Source: Armatimonadota bacterium (lineage in GTDB: Bacteria > Armatimonadota > Zipacnadia > UBA1398 > JAKPQA01). Taken from it: a stretch of DNA of 63,346 bases. Shown here piece by piece: positions 8,490 to 17,885 of the stretch. How positions within the stretch are numbered: position 1 is the stretch's first letter; every line of letters begins with the position of its first letter. The notes below the pieces were generated by a model that made no database searches, was not told where the DNA came from, and saw only the letters and a program-made list of their open reading frames with translations. The stretch is taken from NCBI GenBank assembly GCA_029547025.1, contig JAKPQA010000175.1, positions 1-63,346 on the forward strand, written 5' to 3'. The position numbers and the translations under genes are program-made.

Positions 8490-8584
8490 AAGCGGGTGCC
8501 GCACGGCCGAGAGCTGGTGACGATCACCAGTGGTGCCCTCTGAGGCGGTCAGGTCTCAAGCGGGTGCCATTCGTGACCGTCACC
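8490..8584. repeat. Duplicated AAGCGGGTGCC plus palindrome
   Basis: AAGCGGGTGCC occurs at 8490-8500 and again at 8558-8568. Each copy is followed by a related palindrome: CTGGTGA-CGA-TCACCAG at 8514-8530 and GTGACCGTCAC at 8573-8583. The two composite sites lie in the 226-base gap upstream of the GH42-like gene and downstream of the ABC ATPase gene. The arrangement suggests paired operator sites, or an mRNA hairpin ending the ABC transcript. Confidence 0.4.
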
Positions 8585-8631
8585 GGTTTCCCAGCCGCAG
8601 GGCGAGCCAGAGCCCGCGGGCGCATTCCGCC

Positions 8632-9660
8632 CTACTCCGGTATCCCCCGCAACCGGAGGTCTGCCGCCCGATGGCACGCGACGCTGTGCCCCGGCGCGAG
8701 CTCCCCGAGATCCGGCCGGAGCTCCCTGCACCGCCCCTCGGCGTAGGGGCACCGCGGGTGGAAAGGGCATCCGGGTGGAGGGTTGGCCGGATCGGGCGGT
8801 TCGCCGACCGGCCGCACCGCTTGCCGCGCATCCTCGACGGCCGGGTCGGGGACCGGGATGGCGGAGAGCAGGGCCTCTGTGTATGGGTGAAGGGGTGTGC
8901 GGTACACGGCCTCTGAGGCCGCGAGTTCCACGATGCTGCCGAGATACATGACGGCGACACGGTCGCTCAGATAGGCCACGGCGCTGAGGTCGTGAGCGAC
9001 GAACAGATAGGAGAGTCCGAACTCATTCCGCAGATCGGCAAGCAGGTTGAGAATCTGCGCGCGGATGGACACGTCGAGCGCGCTCACAGGCTCGTCGGCC
9101 ACGATGAGCTTGGGCTGCACGGCCAAGGCCCGAGCGATGCCGATCCGTTGCCTTTGCCCGCCGCTGAAGGCGTGCGGGTACCGCCGCATGTGGTAGGGCT
9201 GCAGGCCGACGCGCACAAGGAGCTCGGCCACACGCTCCTCCAGCGCTCGCCCGCGGCAGATGCGGTTGACGACCAACGGTTCACTCACGATCTCGCCGAT
9301 GGTCATTCGCGGATCCAGCGATGATTGGGGGTCCTGGAACACCATTTGCATGGCCCAGCGGATGCTGCGGAGCTCACGCTTGTTCAGGGACAACAGGTCG
9401 ATCCGGCGGCCGTCGAGATGGAGGGTCACGGTGCCCTCTGTGGGCTCGACCAGGCGGACCAGGCATCGGCCTAAGGTCGTCTTGCCGCAGCCGCTCTCGC
9501 CCACGAGACCCACGGTCTCGCCCCGGTGCAACACCAGGCTCACGTTGTCGACCGCGCGCACGCAGCCCCGCATCCGGCGCATCACGCCGCGGCGGATGGC
9601 GTAGTGGCGGCTCAGGCCGGCCGCCTCGATCAGCACATCGGGCGAGACAGGTGCCACCAT
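8632..9660 (-). CDS. Peptide-type ABC transporter ATPase (DppF/OppF-like)
   Basis: A 342-residue cytoplasmic ATPase of the oligopeptide/dipeptide family. Seen: Walker [13 protein letters not shown]-loop region [13 protein letters not shown], signature [15 protein letters not shown], Walker [13 protein letters not shown], and the switch His in FVAHDLSAV. The C-terminus carries the family's [16 protein letters not shown] block and a four-Cys [14 protein letters not shown] segment that in relatives binds an Fe-S cluster or metal. It is the last gene of a five-gene operon (SBP, two permeases, two ATPases) and follows its sister ATPase by 6 bases. The substrate could be a peptide or an oligosaccharide, since this family imports both. 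Confidence 0.93.
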   Translation of the reverse strand: MVAPVSPDVLIEAAGLSRHYAIRRGVMRRMRGCVRAVDNVSLVLHRGETVGLVGESGCGKTTLGRCLVRLVEPTEGTVTLHLDGRRIDLLSLNKRELRSIRWAMQMVFQDPQSSLDPRMTIGEIVSEPLVVNRICRGRALEERVAELLVRVGLQPYHMRRYPHAFSGGQRQRIGIARALAVQPKLIVADEPVSALDVSIRAQILNLLADLRNEFGLSYLFVAHDLSAVAYLSDRVAVMYLGSIVELAASEAVYRTPLHPYTEALLSAIPVPDPAVEDARQAVRPVGEPPDPANPPPGCPFHPRCPYAEGRCRELRPDLGELAPGHSVACHRAADLRLRGIPE

Positions 9661-9666
9661 TTCCTC

Positions 9667-10680
9667 CTACCCGTGCAGCCAGCAGGCCACCTGGTGGCCG
9701 GGCTCCGCCTCCTGCAGGCTCGGCCGCACGCAGCAGACCTCCATCTGCTCAGGGCACCGCGGCGCGAAAGGACACCCGGCCGGAACGGCCAGCGGGTCGG
9801 GCACCGTGCCGCGCACCGGAGACAGCCGCTCCTTGGCCCGGCGGCCCAGCACGGGCACCGAGCGCAACAAGGCTTGCGTGTATGGATGAAGCGGGCTGCT
9901 GAAGATGGCGTTCCTTGGACCACACTCGACAACGGTGCCGAGATACATCACCGCGATCGCGGCCGCCATGTGGGCGACGACGCCCAGATCGTGGGTGATG
10001 AGCAGCAAGGCCATGTGGCGCTCGGCCTGGGCGCGGGCGATGAGGTCAAGGATCTGGGCCTGCACCGTCACATCCAGCGCCGTCGTCGGCTCGTCGGCGA
10101 TCAGCAGGCACGGGTCGCACGAGAGCGCCATCGCGATCATCGCTCGCTGCCTCATGCCGCCCGAGAGCTGGTGCGGGTACTCCCCGGCGATTCGATGCGG
10201 CTGTGGGAGACCCACGCGCTGCAGCATCTCCACGGCCTGGTCGCGCGCATCGCGCCGCGTGACCCGCCGGTGCACCAACACGGCCTCGGCGATCTGGTCG
10301 CCGACGGTGTACACCGGGTTCAGCGATGTCATGGGCTCCTGGAACACGATGGCAATCTCGGCCCCGCGGATCGCCCGGATCTGGTCGCCCCGCGGGTCCA
10401 ACCCGGCCAGGTCTACCGTTTGGCTGTCCGTTCGGCCCCGGAACAGGATCCGGCCTCCCTCGATCCGCCCCGGCGGCTGGAGCAGGCCGAGCACCGACAT
10501 CCCCGTGATGGTCTTCCCGCAGCCGCTCTCACCGACCAGGCCCACGGCCTGCCCACGCTGGACGCTCAGGGTGACGCCATCAACGGCCCGCACCGTACCG
10601 GCCTCGATGTGGAAGAACACTCGAAGGTCCTCCACCGAGAGCAGCGACGGCCCGGCTTCGACTGGCACGCTAGCGCCCAT
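9667..10680 (-). CDS. Peptide-type ABC transporter ATPase (DppD/OppD-like)
   Basis: A 337-residue partner ATPase. Seen: Walker [13 protein letters not shown]-loop VFQEPMTSLNPV, signature LSGGMRQRAMIAMAL, Walker B LLIADEPTTALD, switch LITHDLGVV, and the C-terminal HPYTQALLRSVPVLG and CPFAPRCPEQMEVCC blocks. ATG 10680 (MGASVPVEAG) is preferred to one nine codons upstream; it overlaps the end of the permease gene by 11 bases, as expected in a coupled operon. With the ATPase at 8632 it should form the heterodimeric motor under the two permeases. Confidence 0.92.
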   Translation of the reverse strand: MGASVPVEAGPSLLSVEDLRVFFHIEAGTVRAVDGVTLSVQRGQAVGLVGESGCGKTITGMSVLGLLQPPGRIEGGRILFRGRTDSQTVDLAGLDPRGDQIRAIRGAEIAIVFQEPMTSLNPVYTVGDQIAEAVLVHRRVTRRDARDQAVEMLQRVGLPQPHRIAGEYPHQLSGGMRQRAMIAMALSCDPCLLIADEPTTALDVTVQAQILDLIARAQAERHMALLLITHDLGVVAHMAAAIAVMYLGTVVECGPRNAIFSSPLHPYTQALLRSVPVLGRRAKERLSPVRGTVPDPLAVPAGCPFAPRCPEQMEVCCVRPSLQEAEPGHQVACWLHG

Positions 10681-11845
10681 GCGGATCGGCCGCGTCACGC
10701 AGCGCATCTCCCACGAAGTTGAACCCGAGCACGGCCAGCAGGACCGGCACGGCCGGCAGTACGAGCCAGGGATACTGGGTGAGCACCCGGATGTGCTGGG
10801 CCTCCTCGAGCAGCACGCCCCAGCTGGTCATGGGGGCGCGGATGCCGAGGCCGAGGAAGCTCAGCGCTGTCTCGCCGAGGATCATCCCCGGCACCGAGAG
10901 CGTCGCAATGACCAGGATGTGGCTGGTGCAGCCGGGCACCAGATGCCGGGAGATGATGTGCCAGTCGCTGGCTCCGGCGCAGCGGGCGGCCATCACGAAG
11001 TCTTGCTCGCGATAGGCGAGCACAATACCGCGCAGCTGCCGTGCCAGCCCACCCCAACCCAGCACGGAGAGGATCACCGTGATGCCAAAGTAGACCTTGA
11101 CCGAACTCCATTCAGGTGGCAAGGCTGCCGCCAGCGCCATCCACAGCGGGATGGACGGGAACGAGGCCAGTAGCTCGATGAACCGCTGGATCAGATGGTC
11201 GATCGTACCCCCATAGTAGCCCGAGACGGTGCCCAGCACTGCACCGAGAACAATGCTGAGCACCACGCCCACGAGGCCGATGGTCATTGAAATGCGTGCG
11301 CCGTAGATGGTTCTCGATAGCAGATCGCGCCCCATGCGGTCGAACCCGAGCAGAGCCACGGGGCCATCGGGTGACCCAAACAGGTGGCGCCGGGCCGGGA
11401 TCAGCCCCCATAGCCGGTATGGCTCACCGGGCACCAGGAAGTGGATGGCGATCGGTTTGGCCGTGTCCGGCGAGTAGACACGCAACAGGCCCTGGGCCGC
11501 ATAGCCGCGAGTGAGGTCGTAGACATACGGCCGGAGTCCAAGCCCCGCGCCTCCCAAGTGGAGGCGCTGGGGTGGCGCGTGCACGTATTCGGTGAAGCTC
11601 GTGGTGTAGTGGTAGGGGGCGAGGAACTCGGCGAACACGACGGCGCCGTAGAGCACGACCAGGATGGCGAGGCCGGTCATCCCCAGCCGGCTGCGACGAA
11701 ACCGGCGCCAGACCTGCCGCCACTGGCCGATCCGTGCCTCCTCGGCGGCGAGCAGGCGTTCCTCGTCCGACGGTCCATCGGTCTGGGCGACGCGGGCACG
11801 CGACAGCGTCGCGGGATCCAGTCTCGGGGCTTGTGCGGCACTCAC
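10670..11845 (-). CDS. Peptide-type ABC permease (DppC/OppC-like)
   Basis: A 391-residue inner-membrane permease. It has the OppC-type N-terminal segment (FRRSRLGMTGLAILVVLYG as first membrane helix) and a roughly 100-residue extracytoplasmic insert that includes FLVPGEPYRLWGL and LLGFDRMGRDLLSR. The five-helix core carries the EAA-like loop MAARCAGASDWHIISRHLVP. It is longer than the usual 300 residues because of the insert, which also occurs in other members of the family. GTG 11845 overlaps the stop of the preceding permease as GTGA, a sign of translational coupling. Confidence 0.92.
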   Translation of the reverse strand: MSAAQAPRLDPATLSRARVAQTDGPSDEERLLAAEEARIGQWRQVWRRFRRSRLGMTGLAILVVLYGAVVFAEFLAPYHYTTSFTEYVHAPPQRLHLGGAGLGLRPYVYDLTRGYAAQGLLRVYSPDTAKPIAIHFLVPGEPYRLWGLIPARRHLFGSPDGPVALLGFDRMGRDLLSRTIYGARISMTIGLVGVVLSIVLGAVLGTVSGYYGGTIDHLIQRFIELLASFPSIPLWMALAAALPPEWSSVKVYFGITVILSVLGWGGLARQLRGIVLAYREQDFVMAARCAGASDWHIISRHLVPGCTSHILVIATLSVPGMILGETALSFLGLGIRAPMTSWGVLLEEAQHIRVLTQYPWLVLPAVPVLLAVLGFNFVGDALRDAADPHGR

Positions 11846-12843
11846 TGGGCATCTGCCTGCCCATAGCGGATCCGCGGATCCACCCAGGCCAACGCGACGT
11901 CGGCCAGCAGATTCCCCACGATGAGCAGCAGGCTGAACATCATGATCTGCGACCCGGCCAGGTACATGTCCTGGTCCTTGAGGCTCTGAAACAGCAGCGG
12001 GCCCATGGTCGGCAGGTTGAGGACGATGGAGATGATCGTCGAGCCTGACAGAATGCCCGGCAGGCTCATGCCCAGAATGCTGATGAGGGGGTTGATGGCG
12101 ATCCGCACGGCGTGGCGGGTGACGACGACGCGTTCGCGGAGCCCCTTGGCCCGCGCCGTCTGCACGAACTGCTGGCCCAGCACGTCGAGTAGATTGCTGC
12201 GCATGATGCGCATGAGCCCGGCAGTGCCGTTGACACCGACGATGAGCGTCGGGATCCACAGATGGTTCAGGAGGTCGATGAACTTGCCAAAGCTCCACGG
12301 CGCGTCGGCATAGCGCGGGGAGAACAGGCCCACCAGCGCCACATCGAAGTAGACCAAGCCGACTACCAGGAGGAGGAGCGCTAGCAGGAAGCCGGGAAGC
12401 GACATGCCGATGAAGGCCAGCGAGCTGATGACGTAGTCGCCCCACGTGTTCCGGTGGGTTGCCGAGAAGATGCCGGCGGGAATGGCGATGGCGTAGGACA
12501 CGATGAGGGCCGCGAGTGAGAGCACGATGGTGAACAGCACCCGGTCGCCGATGAGCTTGTTCACTGGCTGCTCATAGCGGAACGACTGCCCCAAGTCGCC
12601 GTGGAGCGCTCCGCCGACCCACATGACGTAGCGGCGCCACAGGGGCCGATCCAACCCATAGCGCGCCCGGAGCTGGTCCGCCTGGGCCATGGAGCTCGAG
12701 TCGCCGTAGCGCTGCTCGAGCTCTGCGATGCGCTGCTGCAGGTAGTCACCGGGCGGGAGTTCGATGAGCACGAAGGACACGATCGAGATCAGGATCAGCG
12801 TGGGAATGGCGTACAACACCCGTTGCAGCACGTAGGCGATCAT
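11842..12843 (-). CDS. Peptide-type ABC permease (DppB/OppB-like)
   Basis: A 333-residue inner-membrane permease with the family opening MIAYVLQRVLYAIPTLILI, the periplasmic region with RYGLDRPLWRRYVMWVGG and the EAA-like loop VQTARAKGLRERVVVTRHAV. About six membrane helices are visible. ATG 12843 overlaps the substrate-binding-protein stop as ATGA. It forms the membrane channel together with the product of 10670. Confidence 0.93.
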   Translation of the reverse strand: MIAYVLQRVLYAIPTLILISIVSFVLIELPPGDYLQQRIAELEQRYGDSSSMAQADQLRARYGLDRPLWRRYVMWVGGALHGDLGQSFRYEQPVNKLIGDRVLFTIVLSLAALIVSYAIAIPAGIFSATHRNTWGDYVISSLAFIGMSLPGFLLALLLLVVGLVYFDVALVGLFSPRYADAPWSFGKFIDLLNHLWIPTLIVGVNGTAGLMRIMRSNLLDVLGQQFVQTARAKGLRERVVVTRHAVRIAINPLISILGMSLPGILSGSTIISIVLNLPTMGPLLFQSLKDQDMYLAGSQIMMFSLLLIVGNLLADVALAWVDPRIRYGQADAQ

Positions 12844-14840
12844 CGGGCCGCTGCCACCGCCCAGGGCCACCGACTGCTCCACCGCGTCGAGGTCGCGCTT
12901 TCGTCGAGCATACAGAACTGCTCGGGAAACAGCGAACCCGGCTGGCCGACGGCCCACGGTCCGAGGATGCCCGTGGCAGGCACGTTGCGGAATCCATGCC
13001 TGACGACGACGAGTGCAGGCAGATCGGCGCAGGTGCCCAGGTAGAAGGGCCCCTCGTCGATGTGCACCTGGATGGCTTGTAGCACGATGTCGTGTCGCTT
13101 CTGCAGGTCAGGCTCGGCTTTGCAGGTGTCGAACAGGTCGACGAGGGTCCGCAGCGGCCCGGTGGGCGCTTCACCATCCTTGCCTCCGGTCTCGTACCAG
13201 CGCCCCTCTTTGGGATGCCAATAGAGGGCCCGCGTCGGGAAGACCCAGTCGGGATACGTGAACAGGTCCATCTCAGAAGTGCCGCGCATCGACAGGTCGA
13301 AGGTGCCTTGCTGGTGCCGGTTGGTTCGTTCGGCCAGCGGCGGCGTGTAGATGATGGTGCGGATTCCGACCGCCCTCCAATCCTCAGCGATGAGCACGGC
13401 TACATCGTTCTCACGGCCCGTGTCGGCGCTGTCGAGAATGAGCCGGAACTCGGTGCCATCGGGCCACGTCCGTAGGCCCTGGCTATCGCGGCGCGAAAGC
13501 CCCACATCATCGAGGTACGCACTCGCCTTCCCCGGGTCGTAGTCGGCATGAGCCTTGGCCCAGGCGTCGTAGACCTGCCGGCCCTTCGTGCTCGCGAAAT
13601 GCCATGCTTGGCGTGAGACCGTGCCGCCCTGGGGCACGCCGAGCCCGGACCAGGCGACCTGGTTGATCCGCTGCCGGTTGATGGCGTGCGAGAGTGCGCG
13701 GCGGAAGCGCTTGTCCCTGAACAGGTCGCGCATCTTCGGGTCAGGGGGCGTCCAGTTGATCAGCACACCGGGATCGGTCCCAGCCGCCGACTCCCAACGC
13801 CGGAGCTCGTACCCGCCCTTGCCGGCGAACTGGTGCAGCAATGCGGCATCCTCGAGATCGATGTTGCGGAACTGGCAGTCGAGCTCGCCTGCCATCGCTT
13901 TGAGCAGCAGTGTCTCCGCGGTCTGGGCGTAGGTCGTCTCGATGCGGTCAATGTAGGGCAGCTGCCGCCCCGACGTGTCGACCGCCCAGTAGTAAGGGTT
14001 CCGCTCATAGATGACACGCGTGGCGGCCTTGTCGAGTGTCGCCAAGCGCCACGGCGCCAATGTCGGGCGGTCGGGATTGCTGTGCACAATGTTCTTCTCG
14101 TTGAAGACCACGAAGTCGGTGTACGCGGGGTTGTGGTCCGGATGGAACTGCCTCATGTAGTGCTTGGGGATGTTGTACTGCTCGTTCCACCAGTAGCCCG
14201 AAGCCAAGTCAAGTGGGAGGAAGTAGTTCGGGCGGGCGAAAGTGAGCCGGAGCGTAAACGGGTCGGGGGCCCCAACCCTCATGACCTGGCCAGCGGAGTA
14301 CGTGAAATAGGGCGGCTCGAAGAAGTGCCGCTTGTCGAGGCAGAGCTCCCACCAGAACATGAAGTCCTCTGAGGTGTACGGGGCGCCGTCAGACCAGCGC
14401 ACGCCGCGCCTCAGATGGAGTGTGTAGACCGTTGAGTCTGTGTTGGCGTCCCACGAGGCCGCTAGGCCCGGCACGACGCCCTGGCAATCCGCGCGCCAGC
14501 GCACCAGAGGGTTGTACAGGACTTCCATCTTCAGATCGGGCATGTCGGGGCTCATGTGGCAGCGTCTCCACGTCCCGCCGTAGATGCCGGGCTCGTCCAG
14601 CGGCTCGACCACCATGGGGTCCTCGGGCAGGCGCTGGTCGAGCGGCGGGAGCTTCCCCTGGCGAACCAGTTCGGCGAGCATGGGGGCCTCGCGGCCGTCC
14701 GCGCCGGTGGCCCGCAGGGCGAGTGCGTCGCGGCCGGTCTGTCGTGTGCAGCCCGCGGCGAGCATGGCCAACGTGGCTGCCAGCAAGGCGAGCGAGAGGC
14801 GAGCGGCTACTGCGCCCGGCGCCATGTTCGGTCGGCCCAT
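12840..14840 (-). CDS. ABC substrate-binding lipoprotein (SBP family 5)
   Basis: A 666-residue extracytoplasmic solute-binding protein of the peptide/nickel family 5. It has a lipoprotein signal peptide ending LAMLAAGCTRQ, so Cys would be the lipid anchor. Family landmarks: WRRCHMSPDMPDL near the start, YTLHLRRGVRWSDGAPYTSEDFMFW, and FRRALSHAINRQRINQ. ATG 14840 is preceded by GGAGGGACG. It is the first gene of the operon and ligand capture is its expected role. The gap to the next gene (14841-15023) holds the divergent start region and no other gene. Confidence 0.92.
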   Translation of the reverse strand: MGRPNMAPGAVAARLSLALLAATLAMLAAGCTRQTGRDALALRATGADGREAPMLAELVRQGKLPPLDQRLPEDPMVVEPLDEPGIYGGTWRRCHMSPDMPDLKMEVLYNPLVRWRADCQGVVPGLAASWDANTDSTVYTLHLRRGVRWSDGAPYTSEDFMFWWELCLDKRHFFEPPYFTYSAGQVMRVGAPDPFTLRLTFARPNYFLPLDLASGYWWNEQYNIPKHYMRQFHPDHNPAYTDFVVFNEKNIVHSNPDRPTLAPWRLATLDKAATRVIYERNPYYWAVDTSGRQLPYIDRIETTYAQTAETLLLKAMAGELDCQFRNIDLEDAALLHQFAGKGGYELRRWESAAGTDPGVLINWTPPDPKMRDLFRDKRFRRALSHAINRQRINQVAWSGLGVPQGGTVSRQAWHFASTKGRQVYDAWAKAHADYDPGKASAYLDDVGLSRRDSQGLRTWPDGTEFRLILDSADTGRENDVAVLIAEDWRAVGIRTIIYTPPLAERTNRHQQGTFDLSMRGTSEMDLFTYPDWVFPTRALYWHPKEGRWYETGGKDGEAPTGPLRTLVDLFDTCKAEPDLQKRHDIVLQAIQVHIDEGPFYLGTCADLPALVVVRHGFRNVPATGILGPWAVGQPGSLFPEQFCMLDESATSTRWSSRWPWAVAAAR

Positions 14841-14970
14841 CGTCCCTCCGGCGCCGCGACCCGCAGCGCGGGTCTCATAGTCCCTTCTTCCGTTCTGGGG
14901 TGGCGTACCGAGCACCTTCGGCCAGTGCAGCTCCCGAGTGACGCCCCCCCCGGGCCGCGCTACAATGGCC

Positions 14971-15003
14971 GGTGAACCTAGCGCTCCGGACCGCATGGTC
15001 CGG
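14971..15003 (+). promoter_or_regulatory. -10-like box and hairpin before the DUF1080 gene
   Basis: TACAAT at 14971-14976 resembles a -10 box, without a good -35. It is followed by a perfect hairpin, CCGGACC at 14986-14992 and GGTCCGG at 14997-15003 with a GCAT loop. If transcription starts near 14983, the mRNA would begin with this hairpin, 8 bases before the ribosome site (GAGGTG at 15011). It could stabilise the 5' end or be an operator. Confidence 0.35.
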
Positions 15004-15023
15004 TTCTTCCGAGGTGTTTGGTG

Positions 15024-15776
15024 ATGGCCGACAGGTCGCGTGCTCCCTACTCGTTCGTGTGGTGGATCCTGGCTGTGTGTGTCGCCTCATGGGTGGTGCC
15101 AGTCCTTGCCGCTGACCAGGAGAGTCCCGTGGTACCGGTCATCGGCTCGAGCACTGAGCCGCCGCCTGGCGCCGTAGTGCTTTTCGACGGAACCAGCCTG
15201 GACAACTGGATCACCCGCGACGGCCGGCCGGCTCCATGGCCCATCGAGGACGGCGCCATGTGCAGTCGCGGTGGAGACATCGGCTGCGTCGAGACCTACA
15301 CCGATGCACTCATCCACATTGAGTTCCGAGTGCCCGACATGCCGAACGCGTCGGGACAGGGCAAGGGCAACAGCGGTATCTTCATCAACGGGCGCTACGA
15401 GCTCCAGGTGCTCGATAGCTTTGGCTTTGAGTCTCCGGGCAAGGGCGACTGCGGCGCTCTATACAGCGCGCACGCGCCCCTGGTCAACGCCTGCACGCCG
15501 CCGGGCCAGTGGCAGACCTTCGACATCGTGTTCCGCGCGGCCCGCCGGGACGATGCGGGGAACAAGGTCGAGAACGCGCGGTTCACCGTGTTCCAGAATG
15601 GCGTTCTCATCCACAACAACGTCGAGCTCTCCGGCGTCCTGCCTGGTGCCATCGACGACCGCGAGGGAGAGCCTGGCCCCCTGTTCCTGCAGGACCATGG
15701 CTGTGACGTCCGGTACCGCAACATCTGGCTGGTCCACCTGCCGGCAAAGGGTTCGGACACCTACGAGCCACATTAG
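15024..15776 (+). CDS. Secreted DUF1080 (3-keto-glycoside hydrolase-type) protein
   Basis: A 250-residue exported protein: signal peptide at 1-31 (hydrophobic run WWILAVCVASWVVPVLAA), then one DUF1080 beta-jelly-roll domain. The signatures VVLFDGTSLDNWI, NSGIFINGRYELQVLDSFG and the late NIWLVHL are typical. Members of this family hydrolyse 3-keto-disaccharides or act as concanavalin-like binding modules, often in glycan degraders. ATG 15024 is favoured by GAGGTG at 15011-15016; a GTG at 15021 is the alternative. It is transcribed convergently with the vWA gene ending at 15832. Confidence 0.85.
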   Translation: MADRSRAPYSFVWWILAVCVASWVVPVLAADQESPVVPVIGSSTEPPPGAVVLFDGTSLDNWITRDGRPAPWPIEDGAMCSRGGDIGCVETYTDALIHIEFRVPDMPNASGQGKGNSGIFINGRYELQVLDSFGFESPGKGDCGALYSAHAPLVNACTPPGQWQTFDIVFRAARRDDAGNKVENARFTVFQNGVLIHNNVELSGVLPGAIDDREGEPGPLFLQDHGCDVRYRNIWLVHLPAKGSDTYEPH

Positions 15777-15831
15777 AGGACTCGTGGTCGCGCTCGAGGG
15801 CGACCGCCGGCCAGCCGTGCCTCTGACGGGC

Positions 15832-16869
15832 CTAGCCTAGTGGCTGGTAGACCGTGCCCTCGAGCCCGCTCACGCCAATGCGCAGCCCTCGGGTTGACTT
15901 GGGTGCGCTCAGGGTCACTCGGCGCGGTACCGCATTATCGAGGCGCCACAGCTCCTGGCCGCGATCGTCGCACACGACGGCGCCGTCGAGCACCACGTCG
16001 TCGGCGCCCAGCAGGTCTTTCACGGTCAGCGCAGGGTTCAGCGCGTCCGGACTGCCGCGCACCTGCCACTCCACCGGTGGCATGCTGGCCTGACTGAGCT
16101 GTGACGTCAGCCCCGCATCGACGCCGTTGAGCGCGACGAGGAGAAACACGACCCGGGAGCGCCGCCCCACCGTCTCCCGCAGCCTCGCCGTCTGCTCGGC
16201 CACCTGCGGCACATCGTCGATGCTCGGGCCGTCGGTCAGGAACACGAACAGGTTGCCGCGTGTGGGGCGGCGGCGGTCCTTGAGTCCCGCGGCCGCCTGG
16301 GCGATGACCGGCGCCAGACAGGTGCGGGGCCCAGGCTGCCGCGGTCCGGACACCGCGGGTGGGGGTTCTTGGCTGGCGGAGGAGTAGCTTCCGAGGCTTT
16401 CCACCGCCTTCCCCGAGGGCCCACACGCCCAGTAGTAGGCCGTAGCCGGCTCGCCTCCACGCACGACCTCACTCAGCGTCCAGAGCCACTCCCGGACCAG
16501 TGGCCCCATGCTGTTCTCGGTCTCGCGCACGTACCCGCGCTTGCGCGCGTGGGAATAGGCCTTCGGGCCCAATGTCAAGATCGAGGGCCCGTCGGGTGGC
16601 ACAATCTCGTTGGCCCAGCCCCGGCTGCGGTACCTGGCGCCGACCTGAGGTGGAATTGATACGGCGAGCCCCATCCCATAGGCCGGCTTCATGCTCACGC
16701 TGCCGTCGAGCCCCAGAGACGCCTGCCAGCCCTCGATGTTCAGGTCGCCGGCGAACCACAGGGTCACGCGCCAGGAGTCATGGCCCTCGGCAACCTCCAG
16801 GCCATCGAGACAGACCTGGGCGTCGTGGTGCACCTCGATCCTGCGGGGTGCGGCCACTGTCTGCGACAC
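15832..16869 (-). CDS. vWA-domain protein 1 of the Hsp70-tubulin cassette
   Basis: A 345-residue soluble protein with a von Willebrand A fold. The complete MIDAS metal site can be read: D-x-S-x-S at 55-59 (LGLDGSVSM), the Thr at about 183 (PRTCLAP) and the Asp of FVFLTDGPSIDD at 213. About 50 N-terminal and 70 C-terminal residues flank the fold; the end (VTLSAPKSTRGLRIGVSGL) looks like extra beta strands. No signal peptide or membrane helix, so it is probably cytoplasmic. It follows a related vWA gene by 13 bases and is last in the minus arm of the cassette. GTG 16869 is used as start, but spacing to GAGGAG is short, so a GTG four codons later is possible. The binding partner is unknown. Confidence 0.75.
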   Translation of the reverse strand: MSQTVAAPRRIEVHHDAQVCLDGLEVAEGHDSWRVTLWFAGDLNIEGWQASLGLDGSVSMKPAYGMGLAVSIPPQVGARYRSRGWANEIVPPDGPSILTLGPKAYSHARKRGYVRETENSMGPLVREWLWTLSEVVRGGEPATAYYWACGPSGKAVESLGSYSSASQEPPPAVSGPRQPGPRTCLAPVIAQAAAGLKDRRRPTRGNLFVFLTDGPSIDDVPQVAEQTARLRETVGRRSRVVFLLVALNGVDAGLTSQLSQASMPPVEWQVRGSPDALNPALTVKDLLGADDVVLDGAVVCDDRGQELWRLDNAVPRRVTLSAPKSTRGLRIGVSGLEGTVYQPLG

Positions 16870-16882
16870 GCTCCTCTGCGGC

Positions 16883-17815
16883 CTAAACGACGGCCTGCCG
16901 GATCGGCTCGTTGGCCTCGATCTCGAGCCGGAAGCCTTCCGCTTCGGCCGAGAGCATGAAACTCAGGGCGGGTGGCACCTCCCGGGCATAGGTCCGCACG
17001 ACCCGGCCCGTGGGTTCCTCGACCACACGGCCCGAGACCGGGATGGGCGCCGCCAGGGCCGTGCTGACGAGTGCCGGCACGTCTTCGGGCTGCGGGGCGG
17101 CGTGGGCGGTCCACACTCGCACCGGTTGACCGCGGGGGTCAAGCCGGTCAGGCCGGAACAGGCTGTTCAGTTTTTCGATCTGCGGGAGTCCACCGCGCCC
17201 GGGGTCGAAGAGCCCAATCAGGATGAGACTGACCGGCCCCCGCTGCCCCCGGGCGATCATGTCGGCGAGAGCTTCGGAGTAGGGGGCGACTTGGGCGTGA
17301 TCGTCGATGTCGCCGTCGGTGACGATCACGGCGGCACAGCAGTCGGCGCCGCCCAACGGAGGAGCTGACCCGTCCGGACCCGGCTCGAGCAGCAGTGAGA
17401 GGGCCGGCATGAGGCGCGTACCGTTGCCCCAGGGCAGCTCCTCGGGACCCGCGAACGGCTCGACCGACGCCTCGTCTTCGGTGAGACTGCCGACGATCTC
17501 ACACCCCGCCCCGGTGGGACCCAGGGCGAAGTAGAGGCTGTGGCACCGCCCCTGGCACGAGAGGGACGCCAGATAGGCCGCCGTCACTCGTGCCATCTCA
17601 CCCATGCGATTGCGGAGCCGGATCTGCGGGTTCGGACCGATACCATAGAGGCGCCGGATCGAACGTGAGGCATCGAGGGCCAGCCCAAACTTGCCGCCCT
17701 CGGTGACGACATCCGTCGACCGGATGAACGCCAGAACCGCATGGCCCCCATCGGGCTCCGGGCTCACCAGCACCGACTGAAATGCGCTGTCGGGAGGCAG
17801 TGAGAGGCGTGTCAT
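16883..17815 (-). CDS. vWA-domain protein 2 of the Hsp70-tubulin cassette
   Basis: A 310-residue soluble protein with a vWA fold and complete MIDAS: D-A-S-R-S at 48-52 (FGLALDASRSI), Thr 133 (GNGTRLMPAL) and Asp 167 (AVIVTDGDIDDH). The C-terminal quarter (PTGRVVRTYAREVPPAL) resembles the extra beta-domain seen in stress-associated vWA proteins, which is inference. ATG 17815 has AAGGGA 7 bases upstream. It precedes vWA protein 1 and follows the membrane protein gene at 17886, all in one direction. A divalent metal held by the MIDAS would normally bind an acidic group of a partner protein. Confidence 0.77.
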   Translation of the reverse strand: MTRLSLPPDSAFQSVLVSPEPDGGHAVLAFIRSTDVVTEGGKFGLALDASRSIRRLYGIGPNPQIRLRNRMGEMARVTAAYLASLSCQGRCHSLYFALGPTGAGCEIVGSLTEDEASVEPFAGPEELPWGNGTRLMPALSLLLEPGPDGSAPPLGGADCCAAVIVTDGDIDDHAQVAPYSEALADMIARGQRGPVSLILIGLFDPGRGGLPQIEKLNSLFRPDRLDPRGQPVRVWTAHAAPQPEDVPALVSTALAAPIPVSGRVVEEPTGRVVRTYAREVPPALSFMLSAEAEGFRLEIEANEPIRQAVV

Positions 17816-17885
17816 GGGGCGATCCCTTGCCGATCCCGCGCTGTTCGCGCCCCCTGGTTCCCGGCGCCCCAGGCCCGGACGCCCT

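Noticed and set aside
9526-11173. Two long plus-strand frames opposite the ABC transporter genes
   Set aside because: They mirror conserved ATPase and permease genes and contain only low-complexity His/Arg-rich translation.
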